A stretch of DNA of 40,643 nucleotides from Pseudomonadota bacterium. Lineage in GTDB: Bacteria > Pseudomonadota > Gammaproteobacteria > Steroidobacterales > Steroidobacteraceae. The DNA is taken from contig JAJZLX010000473.1 in the NCBI GenBank assembly GCA_021850555.1, forward strand, positions 1-40,643, written 5' to 3'. Made by a program: the position numbers and the translations under genes. Under the pieces are notes generated by a model, which ran no database searches, was not told where the DNA came from, and worked only from the letters and a program-made list of their open reading frames with translations. How positions within the stretch are numbered: the stretch's first letter is position 1; each line of letters starts with the position of its first letter. This document shows positions 24,694-34,337 of the stretch, piece by piece.

Positions 24694-25619
24694 GGTTTGC
24701 TGACCACCTTGAAGCCGAATGAGTAGGTTGTCCCGAGCGTCACCGCATCCAAATCCGCGAGCGCACCGCCGCCGCGCCCTCGCAAACTGACCCGATAGCT
24801 GCCGGCGCCGAGCGGCGCAGACGGCACAACCAGGATCGCTTGCGGGTCGCCCGCGGGCAGTGTGAGCGAGACGCCAATTGGTTCGGATGCCATGTCGGAT
24901 CCGTGCGCACCGTCCATGCTCACCGCTGTGAAGGTCCCCGCGGCTGTCTCGCGGGCTGGATGCTCTCTTGCCAGGTTGACGGTCGTGTCGTTGACGAGCG
25001 AGGCATCGAGCTCGCGGTTGAAGGAGACGACGATAAACGCTACTGGCGCGGTAACCGTACTCCCTGCAAGTGGCGATGTAGCCATTACCGCAAATGCGTC
25101 CGCGTCACCTCTCGGGCGCAGGACAGCGGCGTGCCGCCGTGGCATATCGGCGGAACTCGCGGCGGGCGAATTGAGCGCTCCGTCGATGATCCATTGCCGG
25201 ATGACATCGATGGTCGACTGCGGCAGATATGGCCCCCCAAAGGGCATCTGCGCCCCCACGATGCCCGGTGCACCCTCGAGCTTCATGATGAGATAGCTGT
25301 TGTCCGGATCGCCGGGCTTGACGCGCAGGAGACTTGGAACCTCGGCGCTCGGGACACCGACCAGTAGCGCATAGCTGTGTGCTGCATCGAGCTGCAGTCC
25401 CTCCGGTGCGCTGCCGCCGCTGTGGCAGCGGGTGCAGGTCGGAGTAAACACGTTGGCCTGGATCGACTGGAAATTCGCTTCCAGGGGAGGCGTGCCGGAG
25501 GTGGAGTTGATCGGTTGCCCGTTCGCATTGAGTCCGACACCACTGCCAGTGCAGCCGGTAAGCGTAGTTGCGGCAACAAGCGCGGTGGCAAGCGTGAGGT
25601 GAGAGCGGCGCGACGGCAT
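24690..25619 (-). CDS. Lipoprotein with c-type haem motif and C-terminal Ig-like domain
   Basis: 309 residues with a lipobox (TTLTGC, Cys23). The haem motif CTRCH (C62, C65, H66) lies in NVFTPTCTRCHSGGSAPEGL, and a likely Met ligand lies in GAQMPFGGPYLP followed by IDVIRQWIIDGA. This arrangement is that of the planctomycete-type cytochrome (PSCyt) and related domains. The C-terminal half reads as an SbsA-like Ig fold (SPLAGSTVTAPVAFIVVSFNREL and VVPSAPLGAGSYRVSLRG). The start has CGGAG upstream. It is coupled to the haem-motif barrel, so the two probably form one outer-membrane redox unit with the lipoprotein as partner. Confidence 0.78.
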   Translation of the reverse strand: MPSRRSHLTLATALVAATTLTGCTGSGVGLNANGQPINSTSGTPPLEANFQSIQANVFTPTCTRCHSGGSAPEGLQLDAAHSYALLVGVPSAEVPSLLRVKPGDPDNSYLIMKLEGAPGIVGAQMPFGGPYLPQSTIDVIRQWIIDGALNSPAASSADMPRRHAAVLRPRGDADAFAVMATSPLAGSTVTAPVAFIVVSFNRELDASLVNDTTVNLAREHPARETAAGTFTAVSMDGAHGSDMASEPIGVSLTLPAGDPQAILVVPSAPLGAGSYRVSLRGRGGGALADLDAVTLGTTYSFGFKVVSKP

Positions 25620-25836
25620 CGATACTCCGGGCCCACGACAGTTATAACGGTCTCACCATAGCATCGCCGAAGAGACGCGGTCCAGGAGCTGTCGGAATAT
25701 TTTTCCCCGTTGAACCGTACGACCGCGTAAGAGCACTTACAACACTGGTGAGTATGTACCTGCGCGTTTGAACCCGACCGCGGCGGAAGGGGACCTACGG
25801 CCAGACGATGAGTTCGTGGAGGAGAAGACGAATACT

Positions 25837-27030
25837 ATGCAATTCCAAACGATAATGTGTCTCGGCGCGAGAGCGCACATCACTTTGCTGGCTGCCCTGA
25901 TGAGCGTTGTCATGACCGCCTGCGGCGGAGGCGGAAGCCCATCCTCCGGCAGCATGCCGCCTTCCGGGGGCGGCGGGGGATACGGCGGTGGTGGTTCGCC
26001 ACCCCCCGTTGCGACGGCCAATGATTACGTCGCGACCAGTTTGGTGTCCGACGGGTCGGTGATGGCCACCACCACGGACAACAGTCTCAAGAATCCTTGG
26101 GGCATCGCTCTGGCTCCCAATGCCCCGGCCGTTGTCGCTGACCAGGTCACGCAGGAGGCCACAAGTTATGACGGAATGGGCGCCAAGCAATCGACCGTGA
26201 TCTCGATTCCAGCAGGCCTTTCCGGCGCGGCCGATCCGACCGGCGTCGTCGCCAACACGACCAGTGGCTTCGTGATCACCAGCGGCTCGGCCTCGGCGCC
26301 TGCGCAGTACATCTTCGACGGCGAGGGGGGTACGATCGCTGGCTGGGCGGCTTCGGTCAATGCGCAGAACGCCATCACCGAGTATGACGGCGGCTCGAGC
26401 GGCGCAATCTACACGGGCCTCGCGATCGCGACTGATTCCTCGGGTGTGACCCGGCTGTATGCGGCAGACTTCGGAACTGGCAAAGTGGATGTGTTCGACA
26501 GTACCTTCGCCAAGACGACGGTCTCCGGCGGGTTCACCGACCCGACGTTACCTTCCGGATACGCGCCGTTCGGTATCCAGGCGCTGACTGTAAACGGCCA
26601 ACCGCTGATTTACGTTGCGTACGCCAAACCGACTTCGCAGGGAAGCCGATTCGCTCTCACGGGGGCGGGCCTTGGGCTGGTGGACGTGTTTGACACTCAG
26701 GGTACGTTGCAGACTCATCTGATCGTCGCTGGCGGCCACCTGAATGCACCTTGGGGCATCGCGATGGCACCGAGCAATTTTGGGCCGGTGAGCGGAGATC
26801 TGCTGATTGGCAATTTCGGCGACGGCACTATTGACGCCTACAATCCCGCGAGCGGCGCGTTCGTGGATCAGTTGGCTACCACCAGCGGGATGGTGATCGC
26901 CAATTCCAGCTTGTGGGGCATCGAGTTCGGCAACGGCGCCGCGAATCAGCCGACCAATACGCTGTACTTCGCAGCCGGCATTGGCGGTGGAATGGATGGA
27001 CTTTACGGCAGCATCACCGTGGCACCGTGA
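25837..27030 (+). CDS. TIGR03118-like lipoprotein
   Basis: About 397 residues. The signal ends in a lipobox (SVVMTAC) followed by a Gly/Ser/Pro-rich linker. The mature domain is a propeller-like repeat: LVSDGSVMATTTDNSLKNPWG, AVVADQVTQEATSYDG, GVTRLYAADFGTGKVDVFD, GLGLVDVFDTQGTLQTHLI, LNAPWGIAMAPSNFGPVSGD and LLIGNFGDGTIDAYNP. The 'NPWGIA', 'APFGIQ' and 'GDLLIGNFGDG.I.AY' blocks are diagnostic for the TIGR03118 family of unknown function. ATG 25837 is preferred over an in-frame start at 25768, because the lipoprotein signal follows it directly; a GGAGGAG sits about 14 nt upstream. It is divergent from the haem lipoprotein. Confidence 0.82.
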   Translation: MQFQTIMCLGARAHITLLAALMSVVMTACGGGGSPSSGSMPPSGGGGGYGGGGSPPPVATANDYVATSLVSDGSVMATTTDNSLKNPWGIALAPNAPAVVADQVTQEATSYDGMGAKQSTVISIPAGLSGAADPTGVVANTTSGFVITSGSASAPAQYIFDGEGGTIAGWAASVNAQNAITEYDGGSSGAIYTGLAIATDSSGVTRLYAADFGTGKVDVFDSTFAKTTVSGGFTDPTLPSGYAPFGIQALTVNGQPLIYVAYAKPTSQGSRFALTGAGLGLVDVFDTQGTLQTHLIVAGGHLNAPWGIAMAPSNFGPVSGDLLIGNFGDGTIDAYNPASGAFVDQLATTSGMVIANSSLWGIEFGNGAANQPTNTLYFAAGIGGGMDGLYGSITVAP

Positions 27031-27602
27031 AGCACTATACCCGTGCGTCCCGAAAGGCTTACGGTCCGCGGTGTAGTTTCTTGCTCATCGTGAGCTGATA
27101 GGCATCCCGCCGCCTACAGGTAGATCAGTTTCGGGCAAAGCTGGCGGTGCGCGACCTCCCCACGGCGAGAGCGCCGCTGCAACGGGTGTCGTGGAGCAAA
27201 TTTGCCGTCTGAGCCATCCAGTGACGACCGCAGCACGGGCAGGAGTTGCTGTCGAATCGACTTCGTCAACAGGGATTTCACGAACTCAGCAAGGCAAGTT
27301 GAGCGACTTTTCTGATTCCTGGATCATTCCGGACTGTCCGGAACTCCCGCGAATTCGTGGGACCAATCCGGTGCCCGACGGTCATCAGGGTTTGACAGGT
27401 TCTGCTCCGAAGTAGCGCCATGGCGTCATGGCGGTGCCATGGACATTTGGGCGAACCGTCGGAAGCTGAAAAAAGATGAGTGCGTCCCGCAAGGCGCCGT
27501 AGTGGATTCATTGACACTGACCCATCGTCTTGCCTCGTACCTAGTCCCCTGCTACGCTACCGGAATACGAATTATTCGCATTCGCATTGCGCGGGCAGAG
27601 AT
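27031..27602. other. Gene-poor stretch with a near-perfect palindrome
   Basis: 570 nt without a supported gene. One symmetric element stands out: TTCCGGAC-T-GTCCGGAA at 27327-27343, with 8-bp arms around a single base. Small open frames are present (for example at 27191), but no family features or ribosome sites support them. The palindrome may be an operator or a remnant of a mobile element. Confidence 0.4.
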
Positions 27603-28418
27603 ATGAAACGGGTTTTCGAGTTCAATCTCGTGGCGGCTGGGGCTGTGGCGGCGACCCTGCTGGCGCCGGGTAGCGCATGGGCCGGGTCCTGCGATATTGA
27701 TGCCTACGTCACCAAAGCCATTGGTATTGAGGAACCATGGCTGGAAAATGCGGGCTACCTGTTCAGCCAAGTCACCAATAATAGCAGTCCTGAAACCGTC
27801 ACCATCGCCCCGGAACTGGAAGCTCGCTTTAGCGACCGCCTCGGCATGGAGCTCGACCTACCCGCCTACACTGCACAGGAGCCACTTGGCCAGGCGCCCA
27901 GCGCCTTCGGGCCGCTAGCAGCAGGGTTGAAAGGTGTGGGCGTAAATATCTGCGCACTGAATGAGGGGCGTGCCACGTTATTGACCGGCGAGATCGAGGG
28001 TCAATATTGGGCTCACCCACGCCCATCGGTACTTCCCAGTCAAGGCAACTCCGTCACCGCACAGGCGATGTGGGCCGAGCTCTGGAACCCCTGGTTCAGC
28101 CAGGGGGAGGTCGGGTATACGCTGCGCGTCGGTTCCGGAATCACCAGCGGGTGGTTCTTCAATATGTCTTTCGGGCGGGCGCTGAACGCGGTCTGGGCGG
28201 CACAACTCGAGTTCGGGGTCGACAAGCAACTACCCTTGGCAGACGGGCATCGCGGCATCGAAGGCAGCGTGATGCCGCAAATCAGCTACCGCACCTCGTC
28301 AGCGTGGCTGGTCGCTCTTGGCGAGCAGGCTTCGCTGCAGCAGGGAACCCCGTCCACCGGCTGGTCGACCTGGCTGATGGCGGAACGCGAGTTCTCAGAT
28401 ACGGACGAACCCGACTGA
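27603..28418 (+). CDS. Secreted beta-rich protein of unknown function
   Basis: 271 residues with a clear signal peptide (KRVFEFNLVAAGAVAATLLAPGSAWA). The mature part shows strands resembling a small outer-membrane barrel of the MetA-like kind: PETVTIAPELEARFSDRLGM, LLTGEIEGQYWAHP, QGEVGYTLRVGSGIT, WAAQLEFGVDKQLP and MPQISYRTSSAWLVALGEQA. Four or fewer Cys are present, two of which (SCDID, NICALNEG) may pair. The start ATG at 27603 has GGGCAGAG just upstream. It stands alone and has no recognised partner. Confidence 0.65.
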   Translation: MKRVFEFNLVAAGAVAATLLAPGSAWAGSCDIDAYVTKAIGIEEPWLENAGYLFSQVTNNSSPETVTIAPELEARFSDRLGMELDLPAYTAQEPLGQAPSAFGPLAAGLKGVGVNICALNEGRATLLTGEIEGQYWAHPRPSVLPSQGNSVTAQAMWAELWNPWFSQGEVGYTLRVGSGITSGWFFNMSFGRALNAVWAAQLEFGVDKQLPLADGHRGIEGSVMPQISYRTSSAWLVALGEQASLQQGTPSTGWSTWLMAEREFSDTDEPD

Positions 28419-28563
28419 ACTCTCACCATCGTGCGCACTGTCTCAGAGCCACGCCGCCCCATGCGAGCGGTCGCGGGGAATCTCCGGAATAACGCCGCCA
28501 GCAGCTGTCGCCAAAATCACGGACACCCCCTTGATTCCGCGCGGTACTCTGCTAACATGATTA

Positions 28564-28592
28564 TTGCAAGCAAAGACTTGCTTAATTATAAA
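28564..28592 (+). promoter_or_regulatory. Promoter with embedded palindrome for the 28607-30144 operon
   Basis: A -35 TTGCAA (28564-28569), a 17-bp spacer and a -10 TATAAA (28587-28592) precede the first gene by 14 nt. A palindrome AAGCAA-AGAC-TTGCTT (28568-28583) fills the spacer, so a repressor bound there would block RNA polymerase. The regulator encoded as the third gene of this operon is the obvious candidate. Confidence 0.65.
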
Positions 28593-28606
28593 CCCGGAGA
28601 GTCATC

Positions 28607-28960
28607 ATGCTGTTAATCTATGCAGCGGTCCTGTTTGCCACCGGCGCCCTCGGCGGCCTGGTGATGGCCTTACGCAGCTTCAAAGCCCAGCCGATTCCCG
28701 TGGCGCTAGCGACCCTGCACGGCGCACTGGTCGCCAGCGGCTTGATATTGCTGCTGATCGCCGCGCTGCTTGGTCTGGCAGGTCATATGGCGGTCATTGC
28801 CCTGGTCGTGCTGATCGTGGCTGCGCTCGGTGGCTTCTTTCTTCTGTCCTTTCACATTCGCAAACAACAGCATCCGCGCGCGGTGATCGTGGTGCACGCA
28901 CTGGTGGCAATCGCCGGGTTCCTGACTCTGCTGGCTGCCATCCTTCAATCACACCGCTGA
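28607..28960 (+). CDS. Small inner-membrane protein, four membrane segments
   Basis: 117 residues, almost entirely hydrophobic. The four predicted helices are LIYAAVLFATGALGGLVMAL, LATLHGALVASGLILLLIAA, MAVIALVVLIVAALGGFFLL and AVIVVHALVAIAGFLTLLAA. Two conserved-looking His (LHGAL and VHALV) sit at similar depth in helices 2 and 4, a pattern that could bind haem b or a metal; that is inference. The ribosome site GGAGAG precedes the ATG. It is the first gene of an operon with a DUF2231-like protein and a SufR-like regulator. Confidence 0.75.
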   Translation: MLLIYAAVLFATGALGGLVMALRSFKAQPIPVALATLHGALVASGLILLLIAALLGLAGHMAVIALVVLIVAALGGFFLLSFHIRKQQHPRAVIVVHALVAIAGFLTLLAAILQSHR

Positions 28961-28976
28961 GTGGGGCGGGACATAC

Positions 28977-29444
28977 GTGCGTGGCCCGAGGCTAGGCCGG
29001 CATCCGCTGCATCCGGCATTGGTGCATTTTCCGCTGGTGTTCTGGACGGTGGCGCCAGTGGCTGATCTGCTGCAGCGCTTTCTCGGGGGCGACCTGTGGT
29101 GGCGCTGCGCCTTCTGGGCGATCGCCGGCGGATTAGCGCTGGCACTGCCAGCCATGGTGGCCGGGTTTCTTGATCTTCTGGCACTGCCGGCTGAGCACCC
29201 CGGACAACGCACTGGCCAGCGGCATCTGCTGCTCATGGGGGCAGCGTGGACCGTCTTTGTCTGCGACTTGCTGCTGAGGTCCCCGGTAAATGCGCCCGCG
29301 CCGGGCCGGGCCAGTCTGGGACTGATCCTCTCACTTGGTGGGTTTGCACTCTTGCTGGCGGGCGCCTACGCTGGAGCGCAGCTCGTGTATCACTTCGGCG
29401 TCGGACAGGATAATCAAGAGCATGGATCGCAAGCAGGCCCCTAA
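28977..29444 (+). CDS. DUF2231-like inner-membrane protein
   Basis: 155 residues. The N-terminus HPLHPALVHFPLVFWTVAPVADLL is the hallmark of the DUF2231 family, in which conserved His residues near the first helix suggest haem or metal binding. About four membrane helices follow, the last being LGLILSLGGFALLLAGAYAG, ending YHFGVGQ. The start is GTG at 28977, 16 nt after the previous gene, with a weak GGGGCGGG ribosome site. The 3' end overlaps the regulator start by 23 nt. The function of the family is not established. Confidence 0.75.
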   Translation: MRGPRLGRHPLHPALVHFPLVFWTVAPVADLLQRFLGGDLWWRCAFWAIAGGLALALPAMVAGFLDLLALPAEHPGQRTGQRHLLLMGAAWTVFVCDLLLRSPVNAPAPGRASLGLILSLGGFALLLAGAYAGAQLVYHFGVGQDNQEHGSQAGP

Positions 29445-30144
29445 GCAGCACCTGCACCCGCGGCGTGACACGCTCTCGGAGACCCGCGGTGCGCTGCTCG
29501 GAGTGCTCAGGCGGCACGGACTGTCGAGCGCTGCTGGCGTGGCGCGTCGGCTGCATATCTCTCGCGAAGCGGCCCGCCAGCAACTCGCGCTTCTCGAGGA
29601 GCAAGGACTGGTGAGCCGCGCCGCCAAGCCGGCCACTGGACGGGGCCGCCCACGTGTGGTCTTTGCGTTGACGGATCGCGGCGATAGGCTGTTTCCCAAG
29701 AACTACGACTCGCTGTCGCTGGCCTTGATCGACTTGGTTACGGCGCAGTTCGGTACTGGGGGTCTGACGCGTCTGCTTGCCGCCCTGGCCGATCGACAGG
29801 TGCAGTATCACCAACCCCGACTGGAGGGCCTGACTCTTGCGGATCGGCTCGAGGCGCTCAAAGGCATCTACTTTGAAAACGACCCGTACACTTCGGTGCG
29901 CACCGACCGTGGGGGCTTGGCGCTGGTGGAGCACAATTGCCCGTACCTGAGTCTCGCTCTGCAACGGCCGCAGCTGTGCAGCGTCACGGTGTCCGTACTC
30001 AGCCGGCTCCTCGGAGTTCGCGTGGTACGAGAGCGGCGTTTCCAGGATGGTGATGAGCGCTGCGTGTTTCGAATCATGACCGATCAGCCGGTGAATGCGG
30101 CGGAATTCCGCTTTGCCTATGAGGAAGCGCCGGAGCCCGATTGA
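29422..30144 (+). CDS. SufR/ArsR-type winged-helix regulator, possible Fe-S sensor
   Basis: 240 residues. The N-terminal winged helix is seen in TRGALLGVLRRHGLSSAAGVA, ARRLHISREAARQQLALLEE and GLVSRAAKPATGRGRPRVVF, typical of the SufR group of iron-sulfur repressors. The C-terminal domain carries Cys in ALVEHNCPYLSLALQ, QLCSVTVSVL and DERCVFRI. Their spacing resembles the cluster-binding Cys of SufR-like proteins (EHNCP, then a later C, then RCVFRI). ATG 29422 lies within the end of the DUF2231 gene. It probably represses its own operon through the palindrome at 28568-28583 in response to cluster loss. Confidence 0.8.
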   Translation: MDRKQAPKQHLHPRRDTLSETRGALLGVLRRHGLSSAAGVARRLHISREAARQQLALLEEQGLVSRAAKPATGRGRPRVVFALTDRGDRLFPKNYDSLSLALIDLVTAQFGTGGLTRLLAALADRQVQYHQPRLEGLTLADRLEALKGIYFENDPYTSVRTDRGGLALVEHNCPYLSLALQRPQLCSVTVSVLSRLLGVRVVRERRFQDGDERCVFRIMTDQPVNAAEFRFAYEEAPEPD

Positions 30145-30149
30145 ATCCT

Positions 30150-30315
30150 GGTTGTCCCTGCGACTTCGGCATCGAGATTAGCGATAGCTACACCGAGAGC
30201 AATAACGCACCGCTGACATCGCTACCGACCGGCTGCAGCGTCTTGGCCTCGGCCCCGTAGGCGAGCGGCAACCATGCCGAGCGCCGCAGCCAGTGAAGTC
30301 ATCAGCACCGGCCGC
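30150..30315 (-). pseudogene. Short RND-permease-like fragment
   Basis: On the minus strand the stretch GLRPVLMTSLAAALGM, followed after a one-base frame change by LPLAYGAEAKTLQPVG, matches the motif after TM10/11 of RND pumps (R-P-x-L-M-T-x-x-x-x-x-G-M-L-P-L). Nothing else of the family is present on either side. I read it as a relic of about 100-150 nt. It is not part of the intact RND permease at 10839-13994, whose own motif reads RPILMTSLAMIAGMLPM. Confidence 0.4.
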
Positions 30316-30570
30316 AATCCGTGTCGATGACGTTGATGTCCTCGATGCCGGCTGCGGCGACGGTGCACTGGCCTGCACCATAGCTTCTCGTGGTGTCGGT
30401 CGCCGGAATCGATGCGGATCCTGTCATGCCCGCCACCGCACGCGCCCGCGCGGAGATGACGGGAGTGCGGGTCACGTTTCTCCGCGGACGGATCGAACGG
30501 CTGCCGCCTGCGGATGCCCGCTTTGAGGCGGTGTTCGCCATCACCGTATTGTGGAAGCCGTTGAGGCATG
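30315..30570 (+). pseudogene. Fragment of a class I SAM-dependent methyltransferase
   Basis: Motif I is visible as VDVLDAGCGDGALACTIASR (about 30334-30390). A frame change follows, and the next frame carries VSVAGIDADPVMPATARARA and then VRVTFLRGRIERLPPADARFEAVFAITVL. These are the SAM-binding strand, the acidic loop and motifs II-III of a typical methyltransferase. The sequence loses similarity after AITVL, near 30550. The frameshift and missing ends make it nonfunctional. Confidence 0.65.
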
Positions 30571-30609
30571 AGGAGCTCGACGCTGTGGCCGTGGATCTCG
30601 CTAGCACCG

Positions 30610-30710
30610 CAGCGCACGCGGCCGATGGGAACGGGTCTCGATCTGCTCGCTCTCTGCAAGGATGGTTCCGAACTCCCAGTGGACCTCAGCTTGAATCCGG
30701 TTCAGCGCGG
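30610..30710 (+). pseudogene. Fragment of a PAS sensor domain
   Basis: The frame at about 30615-30705 reads PMGTGLDLLALCKDGSELPV followed by DLSLNPVQ, the typical core of a PAS domain (R-P-M-G-x-G-L-D-L ... K-D-G-S-E-F-P-V-E-x-S-L-x-P). No flanking sensor or output domain is present. The open frame runs on to 30831 without family features. Confidence 0.6.
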
Positions 30711-30924
30711 ACTACAGCATTGCAATACAAGTGCGCGGATCGGGTCCTCTGTCATCTCCCGCGAAATGAGATATCGCGTCTTGCCTACTGTGGGCAGCCC
30801 GAAGCGCCACCGCCGTTTCGTGGAGCAATAGGCCCAAGCGGGACACACCGGCGCGGGTAGCTGCTCGCGGCGCCGCCATGCGATTGGCCGCCCTGCTACG
30901 CGTAACGGCGCTGATGTTCAGGGA

Positions 30925-31626
30925 CTATGGCGAATCCGCGCGCAGGCGCGCCAATTCGGTCCCGAACAGATGCGCGTTCTGACGCTTCCCGAACGTGAAT
31001 GCCTCGTCGGGAGTCAGCAAGACTGTTTCCGGATGTATCGTTTGCCACCGTTCTCCCGCTGCCCGCGAGCCGAAGAACAAGATGAAGTGGCAACATGACT
31101 CCATGAGCCGGGTCGCCGATGTGACCTCCCACGTCTGCGGAGAATTCATGGAGACCACGACGCTGCGTGGATCGGCGGACTCGATGCCGGCCGCCGTTAC
31201 GGCCAGTCGAACCGTCTGCCCGGTTTCCGGATCCCGCGACTCGACCTCGGCGCGGGCGCCGAGAAGCTCCGGGATGAACAGGGTATCCACCGCACACCAC
31301 GTCCAGAGCTGCTGTCCGTCGACTGTCAGATGATGAATGGTCCGCACAACCGAGAGCCCGAAAAAGCCACGAACCCGGCCCGCTTCGTCAATGTGGACCA
31401 ACGGACTCAGGGCCGAGTTCTTCAGCAGCGCCTCGGCCGCGTCGAAGGAGACGCCGAGCGCCATCGCGAATTGCGCGATGCTCACGGCTTCGCCGCGTGC
31501 GAGCTGGCGCAGCAGCACGATACCGGCTCGCTGTTCCTGCTGAAACAGCACTGGCAAGCGGCCGAGCGCCGCCTCCCACAAGCGGTCAGCCGTCGCGATC
31601 GAGCTGATCTTGGGCATGAGGCCCAT
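30925..31626 (-). CDS. merB: Organomercurial lyase MerB
   Basis: Alkylmercury lyase of 233 residues that cleaves C-Hg bonds by protonolysis. The catalytic set is present: C111 and D114 in LWTWCAVDTLF (C96 and D99 in the plasmid R831b enzyme) and the second Cys in SCCHFILFFGS (C178 or C179, for C159). The N-terminal helical domain with GVSFDAAEALL is also typical. ATG 31626 or the in-frame ATG at 31617 could start it; neither has a strong ribosome site. It lies 143 nt after merA on the same strand and is probably transcribed from the mer promoter. Confidence 0.88.
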   Translation of the reverse strand: MGLMPKISSIATADRLWEAALGRLPVLFQQEQRAGIVLLRQLARGEAVSIAQFAMALGVSFDAAEALLKNSALSPLVHIDEAGRVRGFFGLSVVRTIHHLTVDGQQLWTWCAVDTLFIPELLGARAEVESRDPETGQTVRLAVTAAGIESADPRSVVVSMNSPQTWEVTSATRLMESCCHFILFFGSRAAGERWQTIHPETVLLTPDEAFTFGKRQNAHLFGTELARLRADSP

Positions 31627-31769
31627 TAATTCGCGGGAGCGCGGAAGAGGTTACGCATGAGTAGGCGCGTTATCGCGTCTTCGTGGATTCGATGGGCAGG
31701 CAGCGATGCCCGCTGATACCGGCGGTCGTAGCGATCGTGGAGTGGCGTAGCCGCTCATCGACTCCCCAT

Positions 31770-33551
<1,782 letters not shown>

Positions 33552-33869
33552 CTACGACTTGGCTTTGTATTCGACATTGGCGGGATAGCCGTGGTCCGTG
33601 ACCGTTTTGATCAGCGTGGTGACGCGCGTTACCGCAGGGTCATAGGTCACGACCGCCGTGACGTCCGCCATCGCGTTGGGTTGGCTGACCGCGACGGATT
33701 TCACGCCCTTCACATGAGCGAGCGCGCTTTTCACGATCGGACCGCACAGCACGCAACCCGCATGGTGAACGTCGAGTGTGACCGTGGCATCGGCTGCGCG
33801 TGCGATGAAAGGAACGGCACCCAGACCGACGGTCAATACCAGAGCGAGAAGGAATGAGGGACGAAACAT
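33552..33869 (-). CDS. merP: Periplasmic mercury-binding protein MerP
   Basis: 105 residues, with a signal peptide ending near ARA-AD, then a single ferredoxin-like HMA domain. Its metal motif reads VHHAGCVLCGPIVKSALAHV (C39, C42). The usual motif is G-M-T-C-x-x-C; here the Met-Thr is replaced by Ala-Gly and the preceding Gly by His, giving HHAGCVLC. The position in the operon between merT and merA and the following GVKSVAVSQPN strand still identify it. It passes Hg(II) to MerT. Confidence 0.88.
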   Translation of the reverse strand: MFRPSFLLALVLTVGLGAVPFIARAADATVTLDVHHAGCVLCGPIVKSALAHVKGVKSVAVSQPNAMADVTAVVTYDPAVTRVTTLIKTVTDHGYPANVEYKAKS

Positions 33870-33894
33870 AGTGTACTCCCGGGACTCAAGACGA

Positions 33895-34263
33895 TCAGGA
33901 ACTCATCAGGACGCGAATGACATATGGGAAAACGACGGCGATCACGACGAGGATGCCGGCAGTCCAAAGTCCGATGCGCGCGATACGGTCCGCGCGTGGC
34001 GTGGCGCAGTACCCCTCGGCGCAAGCCACTTTCGCCCTGCGGCGCAGCCGCCAGGCACCCAGACCAATGAATCCGAGGGAGACCGCCGCAAAGATCGGCT
34101 GGTAGGGCTCGAGCGCGGTGAGATTCCCGATCCACGCGCCGCTCACCCCTACGGTGAACAGCAAAAACGGGATGACGCAACAGGATGCGGCCCCGAGTGC
34201 CGCAACGATCCCGCCGAGTGACAGCAATCGCGGGCCAGGAACAGCCTTCTGCGCGGTGGACAT
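33895..34263 (-). CDS. merT: Mercuric transport protein MerT
   Basis: 122-residue inner-membrane protein with three membrane helices. The first carries the Cys pair that accepts Hg(II) from MerP (GAASCCVIPFLLF, C28-C29). The cytoplasmic loop carries C81 and C86 (VACAEGYCATPR), which hand the ion to MerA. The C-terminal helix is IGLWTAGILVVIAVVFPYVI. It is the first gene of the operon. ATG 34263 follows GAGAGGCC. The merP gene is 25 nt downstream. Confidence 0.93.
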   Translation of the reverse strand: MSTAQKAVPGPRLLSLGGIVAALGAASCCVIPFLLFTVGVSGAWIGNLTALEPYQPIFAAVSLGFIGLGAWRLRRRAKVACAEGYCATPRADRIARIGLWTAGILVVIAVVFPYVIRVLMSS

Positions 34264-34301
34264 ACTTGGCCTCTCGGTCGCCTATTAAAACCAGGAACCT
34301 G

Positions 34302-34332
34302 TGTATACTCCCGTAGTCGACTACGGAGTCAA
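34302..34332 (-). promoter_or_regulatory. MerR-controlled mer promoter/operator
   Basis: On the minus strand: -35 TTGACT (34327-34332), -10 TATACA (34302-34307) and a 19-bp spacer CCGTAGTCGACTACGGGAG. The first 16 bases of the spacer (34311-34326) form a perfect palindrome. A 19-bp spacer with a dyad is the signature of promoters activated by MerR through DNA distortion. A plus-strand TATACT at 34304-34309 may be the -10 of merR, which would make merR autorepressed from the same site. Confidence 0.93.
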
Positions 34333-34337
34333 GCTGA

